This document shows positions 10,828 through 21,000 of a DNA stretch of 39,534 nt, one piece after another (the first letter of the stretch is position 1; every line of letters starts with the position of its first letter). The stretch is from Lindgomyces ingoldianus. Its lineage: Eukaryota > Ascomycota > Dothideomycetes > Pleosporales > Lindgomycetaceae. The stretch lies in the NCBI RefSeq assembly GCF_010093535.1, contig NW_022985166.1, forward strand, positions 1,892,877 to 1,932,410, given 5' to 3'. Position numbers and translations under genes: made by a program. Under the pieces are notes generated by a model. That model ran no database searches. It was given only the letters and a program-made list of their open reading frames with translations, and had not been told where the DNA came from.

Positions 10828-13180
10828 TTACTATAAAAAGTTATTAATAAATTATTAGTAGAAGTTAGTAAATCTTATAAAGGCTTAAACATTTTTTATG
10901 TTTTTTAAGTATTACTAATCTAGCATAGTTTAAACCTTAATAAGGTCTATTTAAATGCTATTTATAAAGATTACATATCTTAAATATGTAACTTTTAATT
11001 AGTAGAACTTACATTTGTCTATATTAAGTTACAGACATACTTTTTCTATAGCCTTTAGCACTAGGCGTACATGCTGTTTATGCTTTAAAAGGCTATTACT
11101 ATAAATTAGAATATTATTAATATACATAGTGTAGAACATGTCTAGGTAAAGTTAGAGTAAGTTATTTATAAAATATTAAAAAGTACTAGGCGTGTTAGCT
11201 AAGCTAAAGGGCATTACTAGGTACTTAAATAGTCTATATTAGGTCTAAAACGCTATTAGCTACTTATTACTCTTTGCTATTTTTAGCTTATTAAAGGCAG
11301 TAATAATATCTAACTTTATAAAATACTTTACTTTACTTAGTTAGCTTAAGGTTTCTTATAAAAAAAGAATTAAGTATTAGTTTTTAATAGTAATAGTGTT
11401 TAGTTTTTAGTAGTTAATATAAAATTAAAGCTTACTTTTAGGTTTTTTTATAAATAGTATAAGTAACACTACTAGTAAAAAGCTAGCTTAAATAAACTTT
11501 TTTTTTAGGTTCTTATTAAAGTATTTTTAAAGCACTTTTAATTTATTTAGTAATATTCTATATAGTAGCCTATAACTAGGTTGTTTACTAGGCTTAAAGG
11601 TTATTTAGTAATTATATAGACATTATATTAAAAGGTTATTAAACTTGTTTTAAAAAAAGACATGTAATAAGTTATAGTAGTCTTAAAAAACTATTATCTT
11701 TAAGTTAGTGCATTTTTAGAGAGCTAAAGCTTAGTCTATATTAGAAATTATAACTACGTAGATTTTATAATTTAGTTATTAAGCTAAAGTTATAAATAAG
11801 GCAGGTTTTATGTAGTAGATGTTTATTTACTGTTTAAGTTCTAGCTTATGTCTAAATTAAGTAAGTAAAGATTCTTTAAAAGCTTTCTTTTTTTTAAGTT
11901 TAAGTAGTTATTAAATTATTTTACATAGCCTATTTTAGTAAGTAGCCTAGCTTGTTAGCCTTACTTAGGTAGTTTTTTTTTAGGTTATTAAAAAGTAGGT
12001 CTAAAGACCTTTTATATTAAGTGCTACTTAAGTGTTATTTAGGTGTAAGCATAAGCATATGTTTTAGCATTAAAAAAAGTTAAAGTTTAAAATTTACTTT
12101 TAGTAATTAAAAGTAACCTTATACTAATATAGCTATAGTTGTTTTAGAATTAGGTTATAACATCCTATGTTTATTACATAGAGCTTAATTTACTCCTTAT
12201 AGTGTTAGTAAGTAATTATAATAGTTATAGTATAAAAAATAAAACCTTTTTTAAGTTATTTTCTATTAAATCTAGTTAAGTAAATTATTTAGGTAAGTAG
12301 TGTTAATTAAAAATTTAGTTTATGCGCTAGTTCTTTATTAATGTAACCTATGCTGTTTACTCCTAAGTTAATAAAAGCTTATATTAAAGCTAATATAGTT
12401 CTTTATTATAAATATATAAAAATATTAACTTAGTACTTTTAGTTATTAGTAGAAGACTTAGCCTATAAGTTAGCAAAGATCTAGTGTTAAATTAGTCCTA
12501 GGAAGTAACTTAGCTCTAAGACAAGCCTTTTTATAAGCTTTTACTGCTATAGCTATAGCTGCGTTAAGAGTAGTAAAAAAGATTAAAACTTAAATATAAG
12601 TTAAAGCCCTTATAAAAATAAGATTAGAATAGTAAAAATTTTTAATAAGTGCTAGCAGCGCTACTTGCGCAGACTTAAAAAAAAGGAATAAAGTAGTTTT
12701 AAAAAATATAACTATACTTACTATACTTAAAGCATTAACTTTTTTTCTTATAATCTTTACACTTTTTAGAACTAACTAGAGCATAATTTAAATTAATTTT
12801 TATTATGTTAAAGTCCTTATTTGCAACTGCGCTAGTTTAAGGGTGTATTAGAGCTTATATAAGAAGAAACCTTATGTTATTATTATAGGTAGTAATTAGG
12901 TTTACATACACATTAAGGTTGTTTAGAAGGGGTTTTCCTACTATAGCGCGTTGCAGTTTAGTTAAGAGGGAGTTATATAAGGCTATAATTAGACTTATTT
13001 TATTTAGGCCTATATTAGATGCAAGTTAGCAGAACTTAGTAAAGTGTAAAGTAAAGCTTTTTTTTTTATTATAAAGTGTTTAGGCAACTTAGGGCTGTTA
13101 ACTTTTTATTTAAGTCTTTATAAGTTGCTTACAGAAATGCTATAAATTAATCTAAGTTAATAATATTCTTATCTATTAGT
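10828..13180 (-). pseudogene. A1 gag-pol middle section: zinc knuckle, protease, RT
   Basis: This continues A1 on the other side of B1. On the - strand, the gag zinc knuckle is at 12693-12734, with Cys and His positions changed to Tyr. The protease region near 12310-12360 reads NSIGYINKELAHKLN. RT has the YxDD box at about 11098-11127 as YINN, both Asp lost. Knuckle and RT are in different frames, and the offset is identical in A2 (paired coordinates sum to 45846 at both motifs), so the -1 relation of gag to pol is a family property and not a local indel. The section ends where C1 is inserted (TSD TTAGT at 13176-13180). Confidence 0.83.
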
Positions 13181-13308
13181 TGTAAGGACAGAGCTCTGTA
13201 CTACTACGCTAATACAACTAAAAAGGTGCAAATAATTAACCAACGTTAATTATTGCGTACAGAATAGTATATATACCTGTCGCACGTAAGCACCATCTTG
13301 GCCTTACA
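13181..13308 (-). repeat. 3' LTR of C1
   Basis: This 128-bp LTR runs from TGTAAGGACAG to TTGGCCTTACA on the + strand. A TATA box lies at 13268-13275. The 7-bp ends TGTAAGG and CCTTACA form a perfect inverted repeat. Confidence 0.85.
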
Positions 13309-13607
13309 TTATCCCCCTTCTTAGCAGACGCATGTCCTAGGCGTCACATGACCTACCTGCAGCTCAGAGGCGCCTATGCGCATGTCTCAGTTACCGGCCA
13401 GAGGCTGACCACCTGCGGCCTAGAGGCGCGGGATAAACATGACGCAACGCTCAGTGGCCTACGCCAGCTAAGCTATATACACTAGACCTCCTAGCAGCTA
13501 CAACGTGGCGCTAGAAGAGGCTGCCTTATGTTTTAGTCTAAAAACTAGCTAAGCTGTCTAAGGTGTGGGTTAAACGCACAACTGTCCTTGTTGTTAGTTA
13601 ATTATTA
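13309..13607 (-). other. Internal region of C1, non-coding, G+C-rich
   Basis: This 299-bp body of the miniature element is noticeably richer in G+C than anything around it, with no long frame on either strand. It starts with the polypurine tract (on the - strand AGAAGGGGGATAA). No canonical tRNA primer site (TGG...) is visible next to the 5' LTR, where the - strand reads TAATAATTAACTAACAAC. Confidence 0.7.
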
Positions 13608-13735
13608 TGTAAGGACAGAGCTCTGTACTACTACGCTAATATAACTAAAAAGGTGTGAATAATTAACTAACGTTAATTATTGTGTACAGAATAGTATATA
13701 TACCTGTCGCACGTAAGCACCATCTCAGCCTTACA
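13608..13735 (-). repeat. 5' LTR of C1
   Basis: This 128-bp LTR differs from its partner by a handful of transitions. Its outer end is followed by an additional copy of the last 24 bp (see 13736-13759). Confidence 0.85.
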
Positions 13736-13759
13736 CGTAAGCGCCATTCTAGCCTTACA
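13736..13759 (-). repeat. 24-bp duplication of the LTR end of C1
   Basis: CGTAAGCGCCATTCTAGCC followed by TTACA repeats the last 24 bp of the LTR (CGTAAGCACCATCTCAGCC followed by TTACA). It lies inside the target duplication, so it was present when the element integrated or arose as part of integration. Confidence 0.75.
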
Positions 13760-13764
13760 TTAGT

Positions 13765-14280
13765 AAGTTAATTAAAGTTATTATATTATAGTTAAGTTAA
13801 AAGTAGGCATATAGTAACTAAAAGTGTTTAAAGAGGAATTAGTCTATGTTTTCTTTAAGTTTATATTAAAGCTTATGTAGGAAGAAAAGTAGGTCTTTCT
13901 ATTTTCTATTAAACAGTAGGGGATTAGAGAGTTAGTTAGATTTTATTACTAAGTTAGAAAAGTTATAAGTTATAGGCAGCGTTAGACAGAAAAGAGTTAA
14001 GCTATCTCTAGACTTCTAAGTAGGCTTTAAGGCTAGTAAGTTCTTAGTTTCTACTACTATAATAAAAGTTAAGGCAGAAATAGACTACTTAATAATATAA
14101 AGCTGTTTTTTAAAGTTCTTTTAAAAAGCTTTTAAGCTTATAATATAGTAGCTTTTCTATAAAGTAAGTGCTTTTTAAAAGGCTTTTTAGCTTACTTTAA
14201 TAGCTTAGAGTTATGTAAGTACTAAGCTTATTAGATTAGATTTAGAGGCTATTCTTAGCTAGAGTTTTAATATAACATAA
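13765..14280 (-). pseudogene. A1 gag, N-terminal part
   Basis: This is the reverse-strand equivalent of A2 24533-24929 plus about 32545-32660. Gag probably begins at 14252, where ATA GCC TCT AAA replaces a likely ATG GCC TCT AAA; A2 has ATA GCT TCT AAA at the same place. That leaves a leader of only 28 bases after the 5' LTR. The frame is interrupted by TAA/TAG at Gln-like positions and is cut by C1. Confidence 0.7.
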
Positions 14281-14598
14281 TGTTATAATTATGCATAAGT
14301 AAAGTTATAGAGCTTTACAGAGGTCTAGTTTAATTACTATGTAAGGTATTATAGTAAGTATAAGATGTTATGTAAGAAATAAAAAAGTTTAAGAGGAAAT
14401 TAGTAATTAAATACTTAGCTTAAAAGTCTAAGCGCTTTAAGTATAAATTAAGCCTATTCTAGGTTTAGTTAGTGTTAAGGTAGTTTATGCTTAAGTTTAT
14501 GTCTATGTTGTGTTGTAATTGTGTTAGACGTGCACTAATAATACTCTAGTACGCGTCTAATACGGTTATGTCTGGGATCCGAGGAGGATACCGTGACA
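14281..14598 (-). repeat. 5' LTR of A1
   Basis: This 318-bp LTR is the partner of 739-1056. The inner (left) end is mutated (TGTTATAATTATGCATAAG) and the outer end is not (GGGATCCGAGGAGGATACC). Its TSD TTAAT follows at 14599-14603. Confidence 0.92.
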
Positions 14599-14603
14599 TT
14601 AAT

Positions 14604-14732
14604 GTAAAGTTGCGCACTCTATTACTACTACTACTTATATACAATAAGCTCTAGCAGTTGTAAACCCTAAGCAATACTCTAGAACTTAGGTTATAATTAA
14701 TACTTATAAAGATAAGAATTTAAAAGCATATA
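14604..14732 (+). pseudogene. D1 fragment 2: pogo-like transposase, continued
   Basis: This continues the D1 transposase after A1. It is the mirror image of 15230-15353 in D2, which explains the palindromic look of this area: two copies of the same gene lie head to head. D2 is inserted at the TA at 14731-14732 and D1 continues at 23794. The uninterrupted version, TATAAATAGTTTACTAAC, can be read on the - strand near 15220-15240 in D2. Confidence 0.78.
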
Positions 14733-14789
14733 ACGTACTTCATAGGCGAGTTGCTCACACACCTGAGTCGCTTACTTTTGCTAAGACCC
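14733..14789. repeat. Left TIR of D2
   Basis: This 57-bp terminal inverted repeat starts ACGTACTTCATAGGCG and ends CTAAGACCC. It is almost unmutated. The other arm is 16538-16589 plus 23787-23791, and the right TIR of D1 at 37514-37570 is a third copy. Confidence 0.85.
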
Positions 14790-14805
14790 CACCCTAACAA
14801 ACTCT

Positions 14806-16440
14806 ATTATAGCCTATAACAACCCGCTCTAGCACTATATAGTACAGTACAGCCTAGAATATTATTTAGATACTACTTCTACTTCTTACTTACATGTTTG
14901 CGTGTTATGCCTAGTCTAATTACACTATCTGCAGCGCCTTTAGAATAGCTTACCTACTTTAGCTTACACCTGCTTCTTTACCTTCTTCCTATTACTGCGC
15001 GCTCTAAACTCCTTTAGAGCTGTTAAGCATAGGCTTTTCTAAATTATTAAGGTTTTTTTTACTTTAATCTACTTTCTTTTATGTAATTTACATTACATAG
15101 TAGCTTTATTAGCTGCTTAAAGCTTAGTAATTTTCTATTACACTAACACTAGCTTATGTGTAATTATTACTGCCCCTTTTAAAACCTTCTTAAACGCTTT
15201 AACTATAGAAGTTAGTAAACTATTTATATACTTTTAAATTTTTATTTTTATAAGCATTAATTATAACTTAAGTTCTAGAGTATTACTTAGAGTTTACAAC
15301 TACTAGAGCTTGTTATATATAAGTAGTAGTAGTAATAAAGTGCGCAACTTTACATTAAAGCCTATTATAACTTATTATAGGTTAAAAGAAACTAATCTAG
15401 CGCCTTAGAACTTTTTTTAGATATTACTAAAAGTAATTATAGTATTATAAGCTACTTTAAAGCATAGCAAGAACTTTATTTTTATAATATAAGTAATCTA
15501 GTTATGTATAAGGTTTTTAGCTTAGCGCTTATACACTTTCTTTAAAGGAGTAAAACAACCTACATTAAGTAGCTATAAGAGGTGTAATAAGTAAAAAAGT
15601 ATATAAATAGTAATAATTTTATTATTTTTATAGTATTACTAAAAATAAAGTAAGTTGTAGCTTTTATAGCTATTAATAACTAGTAGACAGTAGCTACTAA
15701 CAGTACGCTTTTTTATATGCACATTAAAGTGCTTTAACTAGTCTAGACTAAGCTAATTAGTAGTCTAGCTATGCTTAAAGATTATAATAACTTAATTTTA
15801 AAGTAAAATTTTCTTTTTATACTAGTTTAAAAAGTAGTTGCTACTTTAGAAGATAATAAAAAGCAGAATAGCCTACTTTTTAGCATTAATGCCCTAGATA
15901 GCTATTGTCTACTTCTAGTTACCTAGCTAGACTGCTTTTAGCTGTCCTTATCTCTCTAAACTTATAATAACTGCTTTAGTAGATATCTAGCCTATTATAA
16001 ACTCTATTTTGTTAAAGTTATATATGTTATTATTTTAGATGCTATACTTAGCTTTAATATTCTTTATAAGGTTAAACTAGCTTTAAATTACTATAAAATC
16101 TTTATAAAAAGCTTTTTTATAGTTATACTTATACTTAAACTTTACTTTAAGCTTTAAGTAACACTTAATAAACATATTAAGCTAGTTTATGCTAATATAG
16201 CCTATATTACACTTAGCATGTAAAAAATTAGCTATATTAGCTATAGCTACTAGCTAGGGGGGAAATTCTTGCGCATTTAGCTTAAGTATATGCTAAATAA
16301 TTACTTGCTTTTTATTATTATCTAGCTTTTATAAGTTAGCTGTATAATTAGCTTAAAAAGGTTATTTAGCGTGTTAGTTATTATCTTTTAAAAAACTTTA
16401 TAGATAGCTGCAGCGTGTTAGTTAAAAAATGTTACATTTT
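14806..16440 (-). pseudogene. D2 transposase (pogo/Fot1 type, DDE), RIP-inactivated
   Basis: On the - strand this carries the signature order of fungal pogo-type transposases. A conserved block near 15730-15780 reads LSLDxLKHF. The second catalytic position near 15673-15680 has Asp changed to Asn (VINSYKSYN, normally an LDGH-type motif). It is followed by NVGCF near 15545. A C-terminal zinc knuckle C-x2-C-x4-H-x4-C at 14892-14933 is still intact. The N-terminal helix-turn-helix region, expected near 15960-16430, is too mutated to read well. The enzyme would cut at the TIRs and insert at TA. It is dead through many TAA/TAG codons. Confidence 0.82.
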
Positions 16441-16537
16441 ATTTAAAAGCTTAATGTATAAGCTGCATCTAACCTTTTTTTAACATATTTAAGTAGTGTT
16501 ATTAGAAATGTATTAGTGTAGAAAGAGTAGTGTAGTA

Positions 16538-16589
16538 GGGTCTTAGTAAAAGTAAGCAACTTAGGTGTGTAAGCAACTTGCCTATAAAG
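16538..16589. repeat. Right TIR of D2 (first 52 bp; last 5 bp at 23787-23791)
   Basis: GGGTCTTAGTAAAAGTAAGC and the following bases are the inverted copy of 14733-14789. Unlike the left arm, this arm is mutated (CAACTTAGG for CGACTCAGG). E is inserted 5 bp before the transposon end. Confidence 0.82.
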
Positions 16590-16879
16590 TGTAACAGCGC
16601 AGGCAAGACAATGGGTCCGAATGCGGTATGAATCCACTCAGAGGCATATGGGAGTGCGTGGGGACTTAGAGACTTAGGAATACCAATAACACCTATAGGC
16701 CTTGTACGTAGGATATTAGAAAACTACTAAGCTAGCTACAAGGGTGAGGTGCAACTAAATACATAAGGGAATAAGGGCAACTGCAGGGGACTAGGTTAAG
16801 TTATAGTTAGGGCTAATACAGGGACCCTTTAGATAGGATCTAAGCAACCTAAGATAAAACAATTTATAGAATTATTACA
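16590..16879 (-). repeat. 3' LTR of E
   Basis: This 290-bp LTR starts TGTAACAGCGCAGG and ends ATTATTACA. The outer (left) part is unmutated (CAATGGGTCCGAATGCGG) and the inner part is mutated (AACAATTTATAGAATTATT). The partner at 23492-23781 shows the opposite gradient. Confidence 0.92.
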
Positions 16880-16895
16880 CTACCCCCCTTTTTAT
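16880..16895 (-). promoter_or_regulatory. Polypurine tract of E
   Basis: The + strand reads CTACCCCCCTTTTTAT, so the - strand has a run of A then six G directly before the 3' LTR. This defines the orientation of E. Confidence 0.78.
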
Positions 16896-18060
16896 AAGCT
16901 AATAGTCTTTATCTATAGTGTTTAAAAAGTATTTAGAAATGCTTTAAAACTAATTTAAATAAAATATAATAAGTATAACTATTTTAACTAAAATTTTTTA
17001 TTACTAAAAAATAGACTAAAAACTTAATACTAATATAATGCCTTTATTATAATGTTTTTATTTAGTAGTAACTAGCAGTGTAGTTATTATTAATATAGCA
17101 AATTTATTATTTATAGTAATAAGTGTTTACTTACTTTACTTATATAGTCTAGTTAATTTTATTAGTTTCTTTTTTAGCTATTATCTAATTTTCTACTTTA
17201 TAGGTATTATTATGCACCTAACATTTTATAGCTTAGTCTACTAACTAATTATAGCATTAAAGAAAATTACTATGCTGCTCTGCCCCCCTTCTAGAGCTTC
17301 TTTAGAGGTGTTTTAAGTTATCTACTTTTAAGCTGCCTACGCCCTTACTTACAGCTTTTAAGTTAAGTTTTTTTATTAGTCCTTTAAATTAAAGAAATGT
17401 AAATATTACACTTTACATAATAAAAAATGTAATTTTATATAAATATAGTTTAATACTGCTAAGTTATAAGTTACTAATGCGTGTGTAGGTCTTTTTATAT
17501 TACAAGAAGAAGTTTTTAGTTCTATAAAGCTATCTTAAGCTATAGGCAGCAGCCTAAAACATAAAAAGTAAAAAGAATAAAAAAAAGGCTTTTAAAGCTA
17601 TTTTAAAGTTTACTTAAAACCTAGCGTAGGTAGTGTAAGTTATAAAAAGTTAAGAAGCTAGGCTTTCTATAGCTAGTGTTTAGGTAGCTTTATTCTACTA
17701 GAATACTAAGCTGCTTTAATAAGTTTTAGCCTTAAAGGCTCTAGTGTCTAACCTTTAGGCAGACATTACAGCGCTTTTAGGCAGCTAAAGATAAAGTAAA
17801 GAGGGTTTAAAAGAAGTCTAGAAAGGAGAGAGAAAAGGAGAGAGAAAAAAAAAAAAGTAAAAAAGAAAAAAGAGAAGAGTCTAAAAGTGTCTAATAGCTT
17901 GCTGTTAGACCTTTTAAGTAACATGTCTATAGAGTTATAATAATATTATGTAAAAATATAATTTAACTTCTTACTTTTATACTTTATTATCTGCTAAGTA
18001 ATCTATACCTTTTACACTAGCTTTAAAAGCCTTAATCTACTTCTATAAGGCCTTTAAAAG
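16896..18060 (-). other. Long 3' region of E between chromodomain and polypurine tract
   Basis: About 1.1 kb with no recognisable domain in any frame. A notable strand-asymmetric run lies at 17821-17879: almost pure A/G on the + strand with the motif GGAGAGAGAAAA repeated, hence a pyrimidine tract in the element's transcript. It could be a 3' untranslated region or an eroded extra ORF. I cannot tell which. Confidence 0.5.
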
Positions 18061-21000
18061 TCCTAGCTAATTTAGATGCTTATTATAAAAAGCTTTTAAT
18101 TTATAAAGGGAACTTATAAAATTTAAAGCTTTATACTAGACTAAATTAGAGTTGTGTTTTACTTATTTTACCTAGTACTTAAGCATTTTCTAGTAGAGCT
18201 TACTAGCAAGTATTTTCTTTACTTTCTACTTCTCTACTTTATTAATAGTAATTTTAGGGGGTTTTAGAGGTTCTTATTTTAGAAGTAGATCTTAAGGGTC
18301 TTTATAAAGCATATTTAGTATAAAGATGTTATGTATCTTTAACTCTAAAGGTAGCTTTAAGTAGTATAAATTTCTAACTTATTTAAGTACCTTAAAGGGG
18401 CCTTTTTATTATTTAGATAGTTTTTAGCTAAGTCTTTAAATAGCTAAGTTCTTAGTGTCTAGGTAGACTATGTTACTAACCTCTTAGTTAACTAGCTAGT
18501 AGTAGCAATTAACTACAGTTTACATCTAATTTTAGGCCTTTTTTATGTAGGTCTTAGCTAACTTTTAAGCTGCATGCATGTAGGTTGCTAATGCTAAGGC
18601 ATCTTTATAATTTAGCTTATCTGTGGCTATAATAAGTTCTGTAGAATGTTTCTAGTCCTAGCTTTAACATAGTTTAGAGCTGTGTAAAACTTAATATAAA
18701 GACATTTTAATTATTACATAAAGTAAGGTTATCTAAGCCTAATTAATTAGAGGTAGTAAGGAACTCTAGTTATCTTAGTAAAAGAATATAAAAGGCCTTA
18801 GTCTTTAATTAATATACTTATTTATAATTTTTATTTAGCTATTTATTTTTTTATAATAAGTAGTAAAGAGCTTAACTTTTATACCTAAAATTTAATAAAA
18901 TTTAGACTAGAAACTAGATATAAACTAAAGTCCTTAATTAAAAATAATAGTTTTAAGTATATAGCTAAAATAGTACACTTATTAAATAAATAAAGTAGCT
19001 ATTTTTTAGGCGTTAATTATTTTATAGTAGAGAATAAAAATAGCTTATTTTAATAAGTAATTAATTATAACTATAATTTAATTATATTTAGACTTATTTT
19101 TAGAAAACTTCTTAAAGTTAATGCACAGGTACTGCAGTAGTTAAGTAGAAATTAGTAAAAAGTAAATAAAGCCTAAGGTTTAAGTCTATTTTAGATAAGC
19201 TTTATAATAGAAAAAGTAATTTTATATATATTATTTATAAGTAGCCTCTATACCCTTCTAGTAGTACTTTTAGGCTAGTAACTAATAGGTCTTAGTAGCA
19301 CTTAAGTGTGCTAAAGATACTTAGTTATAGACTTTTTTAATAAGTTAAGTACATAGTAATAAGTTTACTAGCACATATAAGTAGTTAGCATAGAGAAGTA
19401 GTCTATTTCTTATTTAATAATAGTAGGGTAGAAGTTCTTACTTTTATGTAAAAAAAAGCTTAATTTTTTTAAAGTAATATGTTAATTAATTTTAGAGAAT
19501 CTAAAGACATAACTTAGTCTAGTTCTTTTATAATATTTAGTATAGCTACTTAAGTTATTATTTAAGTAATGTAGTACTAGGCTAGTTTAAAGTTAATTTA
19601 AAGGTGTAGTTAGTGTAGTTCTAGTAAGACTTTTAACTTATTATTAGTTTAAGCTGCTTTTAAATTTTCTATGTCTTATTTATAATAACTAAGAATGTCT
19701 ACCCTAGTGTTGTTTTTACTAAGAGTGTACTTAATTTAAAAGTAATACTAAGCTAACTTTTTAGCTTAATAAACTTAATAAGCATTTAGCACCTTTATTA
19801 TTATAAAGTACTTTAATAAATAATAATTAGTATATACTAGAGTGCTTATTACTATAGATGTAAGCTTAGCCCTTTATTATTTAAATATAGTAATAATTGT
19901 AAATAGCTTTTTATTATGTATCTTCTAGTTTAGCTCTAAACTAGATAGAACTTTACTATAAAATAATATAAAGCACTAATTTTTATTTACTTATTTTTAA
20001 AAAAGAACTTCTGCTACTACTTTATTAAAAGTGTTAGTTTTAATTTTAGTTTATAATATAAAGTTAAAATAGTAAAGCATAAGTATACTTAGTAGCGCAG
20101 ACTTTAGCTTTTTAAAAGCTATGTTACACTCTAAAGTCTATATAAAAAAAGTAGTAAAGCTTTAAAGTATAATAATTAGTTTTACTATATAAGAAAATTT
20201 TAGAATAAATTACTAATAAAATTTAGTAAAGCTTAGGAAGGATTTTACACTTATTATAGTAGTAGGCGCCTACTAGTTGCGTAGCACCTCTACTTTCTCT
20301 AGGTTAACCTTTAGTCCTTTATTTAAAAGTATATAGCTAAGATACTTTATTTAAGTAACATAAAATTTACTTTTTTTAATCTTTACTTATAATTCTACTT
20401 ACTAGAGCCTTTCTAAGACTTTTTTAATATAGAAGATGTAAGTTACCTTATTTTTAAAGTAAATAAGAATGTTATTAAAATAAGTAATATAAAAATTATT
20501 TAGATAGTTAATTAATATATTATTTATATAGTACTAGTAAGTTACTAAACTATTGCATAATTTAAAAAGTAAGACTTTACACTTATAAGTTTTATATTAT
20601 GTCTAAAAGGTAGTACACTTTTTAAAGCTTAGATTTATTTTAATCTTATTAAAAGCTATATAAATATTAAACTTAGTAAAAATTACTGCCTTAGTAAGTC
20701 TTAATAAAAGTTTATCTATGCATAGTATTAGATACACATTCTTATAAGTAAAAGTATTAAGTTTGCAGTAATTAATGTAGATATATAAGTTGCTATTTAG
20801 TTTCTATACATAAAAAATAAAAGATGTAAAAGAGCTTTAACTTTACTTAATAAAGCTATATTTTAGATTATTTATAATATATTTTTTTATTGCCTCTAGC
20901 TTCTTAAGGTTCTGTTTATATAACAGACTATAACTATTAGAGAGAAGCTTTATAAGGACAATCTTATAGTTATATAGATAATGTACTAGTAGCTAGTAAG

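Larger units (their letters stand above)
13181..13759 (-). mobile_element. C1: miniature non-coding LTR retroelement (TRIM-like)
   Basis: This 579-bp element has LTRs of 128 bp (13181-13308 and 13608-13735) and a 299-bp body with no ORF. Its TSD is TTAGT (13176-13180 and 13760-13764). Beside the left LTR the + strand reads ATCCCCCTTCTTAG, a polypurine tract on the - strand, so the element points left. It is hardly mutated although it lies inside heavily mutated A1 gag. That fits either a late arrival or a repeat too short for RIP. The A2 copy lacks it and shows the uninterrupted target near 32670. It would need proteins from an autonomous partner. Confidence 0.88.
739..14598 (-). mobile_element. 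Retrotransposon A1 (Ty3/Gypsy chromovirus), reverse orientation, carrying B1 and C1
   Basis: This element has 318-bp LTRs at both ends (739-1056 and 14281-14598) and a perfect TSD TTAAT (734-738 and 14599-14603). Without nested B1 (with its 5-bp duplication) and C1 it is 5,661 bp, against 5,665 bp for A2, so the family unit is about 5.66 kb. The polypurine tract lies beside the left LTR on the - strand, so transcription ran right to left. Domain order on the - strand is gag with zinc knuckle, protease, RT, RNase H, integrase, chromodomain. It is heavily mutated by RIP and cannot encode protein. It was inserted into D1. Confidence 0.93.
14733..16589 (-). mobile_element. D2: full-length Fot1/pogo-like DNA transposon (ends at 23787-23791 after E)
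   Basis: This element is about 1,862 bp once E is removed (1,857 bp here plus 5 bp at 23787-23791). It has terminal inverted repeats of at least 57 bp beginning ACGTACTTCA on the left and ending GTACAT on the right. It is flanked by the dinucleotide TA (14731-14732 and 23792-23793), the target typical of the Tc1/mariner superfamily. Length and target match Fot1-class elements. It contains one transposase pseudogene on the - strand. It is inserted in D1 and is itself split by retrotransposon E inside its right TIR (TSD TAAAG). Confidence 0.88.

Noticed and set aside
14602..15353. A single large palindrome or foldback element
   Set aside because: The symmetry is explained by D1 (+) and D2 (-) being head-to-head copies of the same transposon.
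16443..16637. 64-codon - strand frame
   Set aside because: It spans the border between the E LTR and the D2 terminal repeat, so it is a chance fusion of two elements.
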